Part shown: piece after piece, positions 1 through 7,925 of the stretch
Position numbering within the stretch: position 1 is the stretch's first letter
Layout of the letters: the number at the start of each line of letters is the position of its first letter
NCBI GenBank assembly: GCA_963729935.1
Contig: CAVSPW010000006.1
Span: 1 to 35,101 of the forward strand
From: CAIKMD01 sp963729935
GTDB taxonomy: Bacteria > Pseudomonadota > Alphaproteobacteria > ATCC43930 > CGMCC-115725
Direction of reading: 5' to 3'
DNA: 35,101 nucleotides
Made by a program: the position numbers and the translations under genes
Notes under the pieces: model-generated
Told to the model about the DNA's origin: nothing
Seen by the model: the letters and a program-made list of their open reading frames with translations, nothing else
The model's database searches: none

Positions 1-42
1 CCGAAGGCAGAGGTCACAAGTTCAATCTTGTCGGGTGCGCCA
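1..42 (+). tRNA. 3' part of tRNA-Arg (anticodon CCG), cut by the window edge
   Basis: The window opens exactly at a CCG anticodon. What follows fits a tRNA 3' half: anticodon-stem strand GGCAG, variable region AGGTC, T-stem ACAAG/CTTGT, acceptor strand CGGGTGC, discriminator G and an encoded CCA at 40-42. The acceptor strand and variable region resemble bacterial tRNA-Arg. The T-loop reads TTCAAT, six bases instead of the usual seven, so the gene may be slightly degenerate. The 5' half lies outside the window, so function cannot be judged. Confidence 0.72.
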
Positions 43-117
43 GAATTCCCGTTGAATCACCAAGTTTTGTCGGCGGCTCGACCGGGGTCGGCGCAACACA
101 CCGCGCCAACCCGTGAA

Positions 118-300
118 GCTCGAAATGTAAAAGCGAACGGGAACTGGCTTTGCCAGAACTGTGGAAGGCTTGTCGACGCCGACCCGCAGAAATTTGTCAT
201 CGAGCCGCTCGCCGACTGGAAACGCGACGCACAAGAGCGCGCATTGCGAGAGCGCGGATCGCGGACATCAATTGGCGGCCCCGCCTTGCGCACCCCCTAA
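118..300 (+). pseudogene. Remnant of an HNH-type protein (C-terminal part)
   Basis: This frame encodes ANGNWLCQNCGRLVDADP followed by a helix containing DWKRDAQERAL, then a stop at 298-300. The pattern 'NG.WLCQNC..L(V/I)D.DP..F....L..WK..AE..A' is familiar from the C-terminal half of HNH-nuclease-like domains in bacterial defence and mobile-element proteins. The upstream part of such a protein is missing, because the frame runs back into the tRNA that ends at 42. I therefore read it as a 3' remnant left beside a tRNA gene. No ribosome binding site or credible start was found. Bases 301-400 hold nothing recognisable; the ribosome binding site of the next gene lies just before 415. Confidence 0.5.
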
Positions 301-414
301 AAGCCGTATCTAATGCCGCCATAGAGCGTCGGAAGCGACGACCAAGAAGCGGCGGCGCCGGCATCCGGCAAGAACAAGAAAGTGCCGCGGGCGATTTTGA
401 TGGGGGAGGAAGGA

Positions 415-1377
415 ATGAAGAAGCTTTTATTGTGCGGTCTCGCCATGGCTGCGCTCGCCGGGGCGTTTGCGTTTCCAGCGCAGGCCAAAGATGTCGTGAA
501 TGTCGGTAAGGCGGATCGTGCCGCGACGCCGATCATTCCCGTCGATGTCGGGGTCAAGACCGGCATTTTCGCCAAGCACGGCCTCGATGTGCAGATCTCC
601 AATTTCGGCGGCGGCGGCAAGCTGCATCAGGCCATGGCCGCAGGCAGCATCGATATCGGCGTCGGCGCCGGCCCGGAAATGGCGCTCATCGCCAAAGGCT
701 CGCCCGAGCTCGCGATCTGCGACTGTTTCCCCTCCGTGCGCTTCATCGGCATTGCGGTGCCGGACGGCTCGCCCATCCACACCGTCGCCGAGCTCAAGGG
801 CAAGCGGATGGGCGTCTCCAGCATCGGCTCCCTCACCTATTGGCTCGCGCTTCAGCTCGAGAAGACGCATGGCTGGGGCGCCGACGGCGTCAAGATCGTC
901 GCCATCGGCAACGGCGCGGCGAGCATCGTCTCCGCCTTCCGCACCAATCAGGTCGATGCCGACATCTCCGCAACCTCCGTGCTCTTCAATATGCAGGCGG
1001 AACACGTCGCGCATCTCCTCATTCCGGTGTCCGACTATGTCGGCAATCTCGCCGGCGGCGCCGTTTTCGCGACGAAGCATGTCATCGACACCAACCCCGC
1101 CACGCTGCGCCGCTTCCTCGCCGGCTGGTTCGATACGGTCGACTTCATGCGCAAGCATAAGACCGAGGCGGTCAAGATCATGAGCGAGGTGACGGGCTTC
1201 GCGCCCGCGGTCGAGAGCAAGGAATACGATCTGACGATCAGCGGTTTCAGCAAGGACGGCAGATTCGACGCGGAATCGCTCAAGAACCTCGAGCAATCCT
1301 TCACCGATCTGAAGCTGGTCGAGACGCCGCCCGACATGACCAAGCTTTACACGGAGGCATTCCTGCCGAAGCACTAG
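415..1377 (+). CDS. ABC transporter substrate-binding protein, NMT1/SsuA-like
   Basis: A 320-residue exported solute-binding protein. The start at 415 was chosen over an in-frame upstream ATG (382) because GGAGGAAGGA lies just before it, and because the protein then opens with a clean signal peptide: MKKLLL, a hydrophobic stretch, and an AQA cleavage site near residue 24. The mature part has the NMT1/THI5-SsuA-TauA layout: 'VGVKTGIFAKHGLDVQI', a Gly-rich turn, 'AAGSIDIGVGAGPE', and 'ELKGKRMGVSS' at the interdomain strand. Such proteins capture small organic ligands (sulfonates, pyrimidines, aromatic acids) in the periplasm for an ABC importer. No permease or ATPase gene lies in the window, so the transporter partner is elsewhere or missing. 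It leads an operon with the next two genes. The ligand is unknown. Confidence 0.88.
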   Translation: MKKLLLCGLAMAALAGAFAFPAQAKDVVNVGKADRAATPIIPVDVGVKTGIFAKHGLDVQISNFGGGGKLHQAMAAGSIDIGVGAGPEMALIAKGSPELAICDCFPSVRFIGIAVPDGSPIHTVAELKGKRMGVSSIGSLTYWLALQLEKTHGWGADGVKIVAIGNGAASIVSAFRTNQVDADISATSVLFNMQAEHVAHLLIPVSDYVGNLAGGAVFATKHVIDTNPATLRRFLAGWFDTVDFMRKHKTEAVKIMSEVTGFAPAVESKEYDLTISGFSKDGRFDAESLKNLEQSFTDLKLVETPPDMTKLYTEAFLPKH

Positions 1378-1431
1378 GCGATGCTCGAGATCCGCGCCGA
1401 CCGTGAAGTCATCAGGAAGGATGTGAAAGCG

Positions 1432-2238
1432 ATGCCCAGGACCTCACATGCGACCGCTACCCGGCCTCGTTCGAAGGCCGACGCGGCCCAGACCGCCCCG
1501 CGCGGCGACGGCGTGGTCGCGCGCCTCGACCGCGAGGTCGACGGCTTCGTGCGCCGCGTGCGCTTCTTCCGCGAGCCCTTGACCAAGGGCCGCGCGCATA
1601 TGTTCGTCTTGCAGCACCGCCAAAACACGCGGCAGCGCAATTCGGTCTTGAAGCTGCGCGTTGCAACCAATTGTCCCGATTGGGACGTGCGCATGCGCAT
1701 CATCGGCGCTTGCACCGAGGAGGTTATCGCCGATCACGAGCATGGCGGCGGTCATCCCCATTGGGCGATCCTCGAGGAACTCGGCACCAAGGTCGGGCTG
1801 AAACGCGATGCGATCCGAAACGCGAAACTCCTCTCCTCGACCCAACTCTGCTGGCTCGCCTGGGAAGCGCTGATGTCGAACCGGCACTGGCTCGAAGGGC
1901 TGATCGCCAATACCTGCGCCGAGCGCACCAACATCCCGGGCTATGGCGAAGGCGCGATCAGGAAGCTCGGCTGGTTCGGGATGGAGCGCGGGCGCTGGGG
2001 CAAGCTCTTCGGCCTCAAAGACGACGACCTCAATTTCTTCGAGCTTCATACCGCGGCCGATATCGCTCATTCGGACCTGGGCTGGCGAACCGTCGCCGAG
2101 CATGCCGACAAGCTCGGCCTCGCCGATCAGATCGTGCGCGCCTGCCACGTCAATCTGCGCGTGTGGGAGACCTATATCGACGGCATCGCGGCGGGCGGCG
2201 ACGCGCTCGACCGCGGCGAGACGCCGGACTGGGCCTGA
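1432..2238 (+). CDS. Predicted heme-oxygenase-like diiron oxidase (HDO; TenA/PqqC/CADD-like fold)
   Basis: A 268-residue all-helical protein. An in-frame ATG at 1381 is possible, but 1432 has AGGAAGGA about ten bases upstream, so it is preferred. The sequence carries the metal-ligand pattern of HDO enzymes such as CADD and UndA: Glu97-x6-His104 (EVIADHEH), a candidate third carboxylate Glu164 (or Glu155), and His206-x3-Asp210-x2-His213 (HTAADIAH). That pattern suggests a dinuclear iron site acting on O2 rather than a TenA thiaminase or a cofactor-free PqqC. The first 25 residues are Arg/Ala-rich and probably disordered. It sits between two substrate-binding-fold proteins in the same orientation, so it may oxidise the ligand they handle. 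The reaction is not predictable from sequence. Confidence 0.75.
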   Translation: MPRTSHATATRPRSKADAAQTAPRGDGVVARLDREVDGFVRRVRFFREPLTKGRAHMFVLQHRQNTRQRNSVLKLRVATNCPDWDVRMRIIGACTEEVIADHEHGGGHPHWAILEELGTKVGLKRDAIRNAKLLSSTQLCWLAWEALMSNRHWLEGLIANTCAERTNIPGYGEGAIRKLGWFGMERGRWGKLFGLKDDDLNFFELHTAADIAHSDLGWRTVAEHADKLGLADQIVRACHVNLRVWETYIDGIAAGGDALDRGETPDWA

Positions 2239-2277
2239 GCGCGGCAATCACATCACACAAAAGAAAGGCATATCTCG

Positions 2278-3315
2278 ATGGCGAATATCCCGCTCACCTT
2301 CGCTTGCGGCTTCTATGACCGCATGCACGCGCTCTATACCGGCGACGTCAAGCCCGCCGGCGTCGATCTCACCTTCATGCCGATCGACGACCCGCGCCAG
2401 ATCTTCGACCGGATGGGCGGCGGGCTCGAATTCGACGCCTCCGAGATGTCGCTTTCCGAGCACGTGACGAAGCTGATCGCCGGCAACTCGCCCTTCGTCG
2501 CCGTGCCGGTCTTCATCTCGCGCGTCTTCCGTCACCAATTCGTCTTCATCAACAAGAAATCCGGCATCAAGCACCCGAAGGATCTCGAAGGCCGCAAGGT
2601 CGGCGTGCCGCTCTATGTCCAGACCGCGGCCGTCTATATCCGCGGCATGCTGCAGCACGAATACGGCGTCGATCTCTCGACCATCCATTGGATCCAGGGC
2701 GCGATGGAACATCCAGGCACTCATGGCAAGCCCAGTGTTCTGCCGGTCCTCAAGACGATCGATCTCAAACAGAACGACAGCGGCAAGTCGCTCAACCAGC
2801 TGCTCGAGGATGGCGGGATTGACGCGATGATCACCGCCACCATTCCCGAGCCTTTTGGCCGCAATCCCGATATCCAGCGCCTTTTTCCCAACTTCCGCGA
2901 GGTCGAGGCGGACTACTTCAAGCGCACGAAGATTTTCCCGATCATGCATGTGCTTGCGATCAAGCGCGCGGTCTACGAGAAATATCCCTTCGTCGCGACC
3001 AGCCTCTACAATGCCTGCTGCGAATCGCGCGCGATGGCGATATCCAAGATGCGCGACGTCGGCGCGCTGCGCTACATGCTGCCCTGGCTGGTCGATGATT
3101 TTCACGAGATCGATCAGGTCTTCGGCAAGGATTTCTGGCCCTACGGCGTCGAGGAGAACCGCCCGACCCTCGAGGCGCTGATGACCTATCTCCACGAGCA
3201 GTCGATGATCCCCAAAAAGCTCCCGATCGAGGAGCTTTTTGTGCCGACCTATGGTTATCCGAATGTCGGCGACCATAGAAGCGGCCGCGAGGGCTGGAGC
3301 ACGGTGCGAAGCTGA
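2278..3315 (+). CDS. 4,5-dihydroxyphthalate decarboxylase-like / NMT1-fold protein, no signal peptide
   Basis: A 345-residue protein opening MANIPLTFACGFYDRMHALYTG, preceded by AAAGAAAGG. It matches the Pht5-like family: 'GVDLTF', 'IFDRMGGGLEFDASEMS', a 'PVFISRVFRHQFVFIN' strand, 'DLEGRKVGVPLYVQTAAVYIRG', and a C-terminal 'LPIEELFVPTYGYP'. The fold is that of periplasmic binding proteins, yet there is no signal peptide, which agrees with a cytoplasmic enzyme or sensor. Members are annotated either as decarboxylases of 4,5-dihydroxyphthalate-type acids or simply as binding proteins; true decarboxylase activity is shown for few. It is the last gene of the operon, 39 bases after the HDO gene. 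A role in handling an aromatic acid is an inference. Confidence 0.82.
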   Translation: MANIPLTFACGFYDRMHALYTGDVKPAGVDLTFMPIDDPRQIFDRMGGGLEFDASEMSLSEHVTKLIAGNSPFVAVPVFISRVFRHQFVFINKKSGIKHPKDLEGRKVGVPLYVQTAAVYIRGMLQHEYGVDLSTIHWIQGAMEHPGTHGKPSVLPVLKTIDLKQNDSGKSLNQLLEDGGIDAMITATIPEPFGRNPDIQRLFPNFREVEADYFKRTKIFPIMHVLAIKRAVYEKYPFVATSLYNACCESRAMAISKMRDVGALRYMLPWLVDDFHEIDQVFGKDFWPYGVEENRPTLEALMTYLHEQSMIPKKLPIEELFVPTYGYPNVGDHRSGREGWSTVRS

Positions 3316-3362
3316 CCGGAGCAGCGCTCCCGGCAAAAAGCAACGCGGCGCCCTTAAAAGAA

Positions 3363-3398
3363 ATCCCCTTGCTCGGTCCATCGACTGAGCGAGGGGAT
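3363..3398 (-). terminator. Rho-independent terminator for the minus-strand kinase/regulator operon
   Basis: Arms 3363-3374 (ATCCCCTTGCTC) and 3387-3398 (GAGCGAGGGGAT) pair over 12 positions with one G-T wobble and a 12-base loop. Read on the minus strand the stem is followed by TTTCTTTT. It lies about 125 bases beyond the stop of the response regulator. On the plus strand there is no T-tract, so it is less likely to serve the upstream operon. Confidence 0.65.
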
Positions 3399-3523
3399 GC
3401 ATGCGTGGCGCGACGATCTTGGAAGAGCTGATTGTACTTCACGCTATTCGACGCGGTCGTCGACGTCTGCGAGGCGTTTCCGGCTCCTGAAGAATGAGCG
3501 GGGCTCGGATCGCATCCGATCCC

Positions 3524-3910
3524 TTAATTGGTCATCGCCAGTGAAAGGAGCTTCCTCAACTCGGCGGCGCGGACCGGCTTCGAGATTGTGCCGGCGACCG
3601 CAAGGCCGCCGCTTTGGCCCAATTGCCGAGCCATCCTGAGGTACACATCCCCGAAGCCGCTTATGATGAAGATCTTCGCCCGTATTCTCATCGCGCCGAT
3701 CAGGCGAATCAGTTCGAAACCATCGCGTTCGGGCATGTTGAGATCGAGGATGACGACATCGGCCTCGGCCTTATCCTCGGCAAAAGCGGTCTCGAATCCT
3801 TCAGGGCCGGTGTAGGTCTCCACGGCATAACCGAGCAGCTCGGCGACGGCGCGGACAAAGTCGCTGAATGCGGGATCGTCGTCGAAAACCACCAGACGCG
3901 TGGACGGCAT
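3524..3910 (-). CDS. Single-domain response regulator (REC only)
   Basis: A 128-residue stand-alone receiver domain. Acidic pocket Asp10-Asp12 (FDDDP), phospho-acceptor Asp56 (VILDLNMPERDG), the conserved Ser in IFIISGFG and Lys in ISKPVRAAEL are all present. No output domain follows. GGGGAGGGA precedes the ATG. It lies 24 bases after the hybrid kinase and is surely co-transcribed with it, so it is probably a phosphoryl target or sink for that kinase, or a diffusible output like CheY or DivK. Transcription likely stops at the hairpin at 3363-3398. Confidence 0.92.
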   Translation of the reverse strand: MPSTRLVVFDDDPAFSDFVRAVAELLGYAVETYTGPEGFETAFAEDKAEADVVILDLNMPERDGFELIRLIGAMRIRAKIFIISGFGDVYLRMARQLGQSGGLAVAGTISKPVRAAELRKLLSLAMTN

Positions 3911-3934
3911 CGCTCATCCCTCCCCACATTCATC

Positions 3935-6499
3935 CTACGCCGGATCGCCCCGCCTCAGGGGGGCGGAATCGAGTGCCGCGCGGATCGTGCTTTCCAGTTC
4001 GCTCATGCGGTAGGGCTTGTTCAGCAGCCTCAGACTTGCCACATGGTTGCCGTTGCGCCGCAACGCATCCCCAGGGAAACCCGAGGTCACCACCACTTTG
4101 ATCTCCGGCTGCAGCTCCATCGCGCGCCGTGCCAGCTCGTAGCCGTCGAGATCGCCCGGCATGACGATATCCGTGAACAGAAGATCGATTGTCGGGTCGC
4201 CGCTCTCCAGGATTGCCAGCGCGGCCCTGCCGTTCTCCGCTTCGGTGACCCGATAGCCGAGCGAAGCAAGCTGTCGCGCCACCGTCCGCCGCATCACCTC
4301 TTTGTCCTCGACCACGAGAATCGATTCCGTTCCGCCGGCAGGCCCAGCGGCCTGAAATTCGGTCGTGGCAGTGGCTTCGCCTTCGGCTTCGCGGTTGCGG
4401 GGCAGATAAATTCGCACGGTCGTCCCTTGGCCGACCTCGCTGTAGATCGTGACGTGGCCGCCCGATTGTTTGACGAAACCATAGACCATGCTGAGGCCCA
4501 GCCCCGTTCCCCGTCCCGTCGGCTTGGTGGTGAAGAAAGGCTCGAATGCGCGGGCGATTGTGTCGGGCGCCATCCCGGTTCCGGTATCGGATACCTCGAT
4601 CATGACATACTCGCCAGCGGCGACTTCGAGATGCGTCTCGGCATAACGCGCGTCCAGCACGATGTTGCGGGTCGCGATTGTCAGCGTGCCGCCGCGCGGC
4701 ATGGCGTCGCGGGCATTGTTGGCGAGATTGACGACGCAGCTATCCAGTTGGGTGGTATCGACCCGTACCGGCCAGATATCCCGCGCGAATGACGTGACCA
4801 ACGTGATATCTTCGCCTACCGTGCGGTTGAGCAACGTCGCGACCGAAGCGAGACTATGGTTCACATCGGTGCGCTGGGGATCAAGCGGCTGTTGGCGCGA
4901 AAAGGCGAGCAAGCTTCGCGTCAGTTGGGCGCCGCGCAGCGCACCGCTCAAGGCGGCATCGACCAGCTTCCTCACCTCAGGATCGATCGATTTTTCCTCC
5001 ATCGCCAGATCGAGATTGCCGACGATCACGCCGAGATAGTTGTTGAAGTCGTGCGCCATTCCTCCCGTGAGCTTGCCTATGGCTTCCATTCGCTGCGCGT
5101 CGCGGAGCCGTTGCTCGGTCATCAATTGATCGGTCACATCGCTCCCGATCGTGATGACGCCGCCATTGCGTGCCGGACGCGTCACGAGCTGGTAGACGCG
5201 ACCGTCGGTGCAACGGATTATAACCGGCTCGGGAGCGGCGCGCCGATGCCGCGCTGAGATCTCGGCAATGAATGTTTCCGGGTCCGCGCCGGGCGGCAGG
5301 GCGATCATTCCCCGCTCGATCGCTGCGCGGCCCACGTCTTCGAAGCGGGCGCCGATCTTGACGATATCGGCGAGCCTTGGATCTTGAAGAACGAGACGGT
5401 GATTGAACAGGACGAGCCGATCGTCCCCATCATAGAGCGCGATGCTGTGCTGAATGCTCTCGAACGCATCGGCGAGAGTATCCCGAGCCGCAGCGAGTCC
5501 TTGTTCGGCCACGACGCGCGCGTTGACATCGCGCCACAGAAAATAGAGCAGACTCGCCACCAGAATCAGAAGGAACAAACTCGACGCACCGATCGCCAGC
5601 GCACGCATGCGCCAGCCCGCGAGCACGTCGTCGCGCGCCAGACCGACGGTGACATAGAAGGGGTAGCGATCCAGGGCTTCAAAGCTGAAGATACGTACGA
5701 TGCCGTCGAACGGCGCTGCAACCTCGGCCGTCCCCCTCTTTTGACCGGACCCAAACGCCCTCTGCGCCGGAACGCCCAGCGGCAATGTTCTGCCGGGCTC
5801 GGCCGCGCTCAGAGGCGGCCAGCGCGAGACCAAGTGGAAATTGTCGCTTCGAACGACAGCGATAACGCCGTGGGGGCCGATGTCGAGCGACTGGAACAGT
5901 CGCTGGAAATACTCGAGCTCGATCGCGGCATCTACAATGCCTCGAAAGGCGCCCCGCTCGTCCCGCACAGCTCTCGCGAGGATCAGGGTTGGCCGCCCCA
6001 AAGTGCGGCCGGTGATTACTTCCGAGATCGCGAGGCTGTTCGGGGCGCCGTCGCGCGCCTGACGGAAGAACGCGCGATCGGCGATGTTCACGCGGGGCGT
6101 CGCTTTATTGTCCGTCGTATAGAGCAGATCTCCATCGGCATCGTAAACCCGGAGACCGGCCAGTTCCGGAAAATTGAGCAGCCGTAAATCCAGCTCGGCA
6201 TCGAGCTCGCCGCCAAAGTCGGCGAGAGCCTGCTTGCTTAGCGCCGCATCGGGAAGATTGCGCGTCAGATCCAGCAGGTCGGCATCGGTGCGGCGCAGCG
6301 CGGCTTCGAGCCGAACTTCGATGGTCGCCGCATAATTGCGTGAAATCGTCTCGGCGGTATGTCTGGCCTCCTGGTAGCCGGACCAGATCAGGTAACCCGT
6401 CAGCGCCGTCATGGCGACCAAGACGAAGCCCAGAAGGGTCGCGATTTGCCCGGACCACCGGCGAGATCGGAAGGGAGCAAAGCCGTTTGCGACAGTCAT
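3935..6499 (-). CDS. Hybrid sensor histidine kinase (Cache-like sensor, PAS, HisKA, HATPase, REC)
   Basis: An 854-residue inner-membrane kinase. A first membrane helix is at about 18-40 and a second at about 298-322; the roughly 255 residues between them form a periplasmic sensor of dCache type (LRVYDADGDLLYTT, then 'IADRAFFRQARDG'). A PAS-like domain follows at about 342-460. The H-box AHDFNN places the phosphorylated histidine at His483. The ATPase has the N-box NLANNARDAM (591-600), G1 DTGTGM (638-643) and G2 GRGTGLGLS. A C-terminal receiver at about 725-845 has Asp777 and Lys828. No strong ribosome binding site precedes the ATG. The Cache-type sensor suggests detection of a small organic molecule, possibly a substrate of the nearby catabolic genes, but nothing in the sequence proves that link. 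Confidence 0.93.
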   Translation of the reverse strand: MTVANGFAPFRSRRWSGQIATLLGFVLVAMTALTGYLIWSGYQEARHTAETISRNYAATIEVRLEAALRRTDADLLDLTRNLPDAALSKQALADFGGELDAELDLRLLNFPELAGLRVYDADGDLLYTTDNKATPRVNIADRAFFRQARDGAPNSLAISEVITGRTLGRPTLILARAVRDERGAFRGIVDAAIELEYFQRLFQSLDIGPHGVIAVVRSDNFHLVSRWPPLSAAEPGRTLPLGVPAQRAFGSGQKRGTAEVAAPFDGIVRIFSFEALDRYPFYVTVGLARDDVLAGWRMRALAIGASSLFLLILVASLLYFLWRDVNARVVAEQGLAAARDTLADAFESIQHSIALYDGDDRLVLFNHRLVLQDPRLADIVKIGARFEDVGRAAIERGMIALPPGADPETFIAEISARHRRAAPEPVIIRCTDGRVYQLVTRPARNGGVITIGSDVTDQLMTEQRLRDAQRMEAIGKLTGGMAHDFNNYLGVIVGNLDLAMEEKSIDPEVRKLVDAALSGALRGAQLTRSLLAFSRQQPLDPQRTDVNHSLASVATLLNRTVGEDITLVTSFARDIWPVRVDTTQLDSCVVNLANNARDAMPRGGTLTIATRNIVLDARYAETHLEVAAGEYVMIEVSDTGTGMAPDTIARAFEPFFTTKPTGRGTGLGLSMVYGFVKQSGGHVTIYSEVGQGTTVRIYLPRNREAEGEATATTEFQAAGPAGGTESILVVEDKEVMRRTVARQLASLGYRVTEAENGRAALAILESGDPTIDLLFTDIVMPGDLDGYELARRAMELQPEIKVVVTSGFPGDALRRNGNHVASLRLLNKPYRMSELESTIRAALDSAPLRRGDPA

Positions 6500-6699
6500 G
6501 GCATTCGACCGCCGATATGAAGAGGCAATCCGCGATAGCCGAGTATGCGATGTTAAACTTATCCAGAGGCATTCACAATTGTCGGGCTCCGGGGGGTGAC
6601 CACACTTTGCGGCGAAGCGTCAAACCGCATCGCTGCCCGAGTGGCGCAAGCTCTAAGAATCGCCGGGCGCGGACGCGACCGGCCGTCGGAGGCGATCGG

Positions 6700-7209
6700 C
6701 TAGTGAAGCATCAGGCGTAGCGCCTGAAAGGCGGCGAGCGTGATGCCGATGCCGACGGCAAGCTTCAACGCGAAAAGGAGATCGGCGAAGCGGCCCTTTT
6801 TGGGCTGGGCGAGGTGAGCTGGCGACCCAAGCTTGAAATCTCGCTTTTCCTGCGCTGGCTTTGTCGTGCTCACGACTTTGGACTTGAGTGTCCCCGTCTC
6901 GCTGCCAACCGGTTCGCCCGGCGTGCGGCGGAAGATCGTGATCTGACTGAATTCGCCGGCCTGGTTATGTTGGACCGACATCACCCGCACGCCCGAAGGC
7001 GCCCGGCCGCTTGCCATCAGCGATTTCGCCATGGCGATGGCGACGTCCTTGTCGTCCGACACGCTGTCGAGCATCCATCGGCCGCTCGAGAAGCGTTGGA
7101 TCTCATAACTGCGCGTCGTGGCGCGGCCAGATTCTGTCATCGCGGGCGCGCGCGCAAGCGGCTGCGTCGGCGATGCCGTCGCGCCGCGCTCATATGACGG
7201 GACGGCCAT
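6700..7209 (-). CDS. Hypothetical protein with a C-terminal membrane anchor
   Basis: A 169-residue protein I cannot assign to a known family. GGAGGAAC seven bases before the ATG supports this start, even though it overlaps the end of the upstream PAS gene by 20 bases. A compact central region (about 33-95: 'SYEIQRFSSGRWMLDSVSDDKDVAIAMA') could be a small alpha/beta domain. A Lys-rich linker follows, and one hydrophobic helix near the C terminus (LLFALKLAVGIGITLAAFQAL, about 145-165) would tail-anchor it with the N terminus in the cytoplasm. The overlap suggests translational coupling to the PAS protein, so the two may work together. The 200 bases between this gene and the kinase start hold no recognisable gene. 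Confidence 0.7.
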   Translation of the reverse strand: MAVPSYERGATASPTQPLARAPAMTESGRATTRSYEIQRFSSGRWMLDSVSDDKDVAIAMAKSLMASGRAPSGVRVMSVQHNQAGEFSQITIFRRTPGEPVGSETGTLKSKVVSTTKPAQEKRDFKLGSPAHLAQPKKGRFADLLFALKLAVGIGITLAAFQALRLMLH

Positions 7210-7684
7210 CCTGTTCCTCCACCTTCCGCCAATTGGCGGCGCCCATGATCAGCGAGATACCGCCGTTCGGATCGACCAGCGGCACCATGATGCTGCGATA
7301 TAAGACCGGTCCGCCCTCATGACGGCCGATGCCGCCGCGCGTTACCGGGACGCGACGCTCGATGATCTCGCGCCAGTTGCGGCTGCTCAGGCCGAGTACC
7401 GATTCCACGGGACAATCGGTAAGAGGCATTGGTTCTCCTTGGGCCCAATCCGCGCCGCGAAGCGCCTCGCCAATATGCGTGAAGCATGGGCCGCCGGGAT
7501 ACACGACATCGATCATGTACACGTGATCCCTATCGGCGCCGGTATCCGCGGCGCTCAGCGATGCTGCCGAGGGCAATTCATTGGTGTGGTGGGCCCGGCG
7601 CCATAGCTCGAGGATGCGCAGCACGAGACGCTTTTCGGGTGCCGGCGCAGGCGAGTTCGGCGCAAATGGAATGACGCTGGACAC
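7190..7684 (-). CDS. PAS domain protein (PAS_5-like)
   Basis: A 164-residue protein. After a Pro-rich start, the segment LRILELWRRAH opens a domain typical of alphaproteobacterial PAS_5-type proteins. The motifs 'CFTHIGEAL', 'ESVLGLSSRNWREIIERRVPVTRGG' and the C-terminal strand pair 'PVLYRSIMVPLVDPNGGISLIMGAANW' mark the PAS core. No kinase, cyclase or DNA-binding domain follows, so it acts through partners. The gene overlaps the start of the membrane-anchored gene downstream, suggesting one operon. The ligand is unknown; signalling or redox and energy sensing is a family-level guess. Confidence 0.8.
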   Translation of the reverse strand: MSSVIPFAPNSPAPAPEKRLVLRILELWRRAHHTNELPSAASLSAADTGADRDHVYMIDVVYPGGPCFTHIGEALRGADWAQGEPMPLTDCPVESVLGLSSRNWREIIERRVPVTRGGIGRHEGGPVLYRSIMVPLVDPNGGISLIMGAANWRKVEEQDGRPVI

Positions 7685-7770
7685 GCGGGATCCTTTCTCG
7701 CGCGCGAGCCCGATCGCAGCTCGCGCCGGGCCGCCGCTCCCGTCATCGGCCGTTAGGCGGCGGTCCGTGT

Positions 7771-7808
7771 TAAGATTATTCTGAGCGGAGATGGTTGAAA
7801 AAATCTTA
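7771..7808. promoter_or_regulatory. AT-rich inverted repeat upstream of the PAS gene
   Basis: TAAGATT (7771-7777) and AATCTTA (7802-7808) form a perfect 7-base inverted repeat with a 24-base gap, inside an AT-rich island that runs to about 7870 in otherwise GC-rich DNA. It lies about 87 bases upstream of the PAS gene start and fits a promoter or operator region for that minus-strand operon. The rest of 7685-7925 shows no gene. No -35/-10 assignment can be defended. Confidence 0.25.
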
Positions 7809-7925
7809 CGCCGCCATGGCCGGCGATCATCATTATAAATTGTGATCTATCAACGAATTAGAGCCCAAAAAACCGCCGAATCCGATTGCCGGCCGCGGGC
7901 TGCAAGGGGGCTCCCTCGCCGCCGC

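Noticed and set aside
415..3315. Thiamine or pyrimidine-precursor salvage operon (NMT1 plus TenA)
   Set aside because: The TenA-like protein has diiron HDO ligands, no TPP riboswitch is visible upstream, and no thi genes or ABC partners are present.
2248..3402. 384-codon minus-strand frame
   Set aside because: Antisense to the Pht5-like gene, which has strong family motifs.
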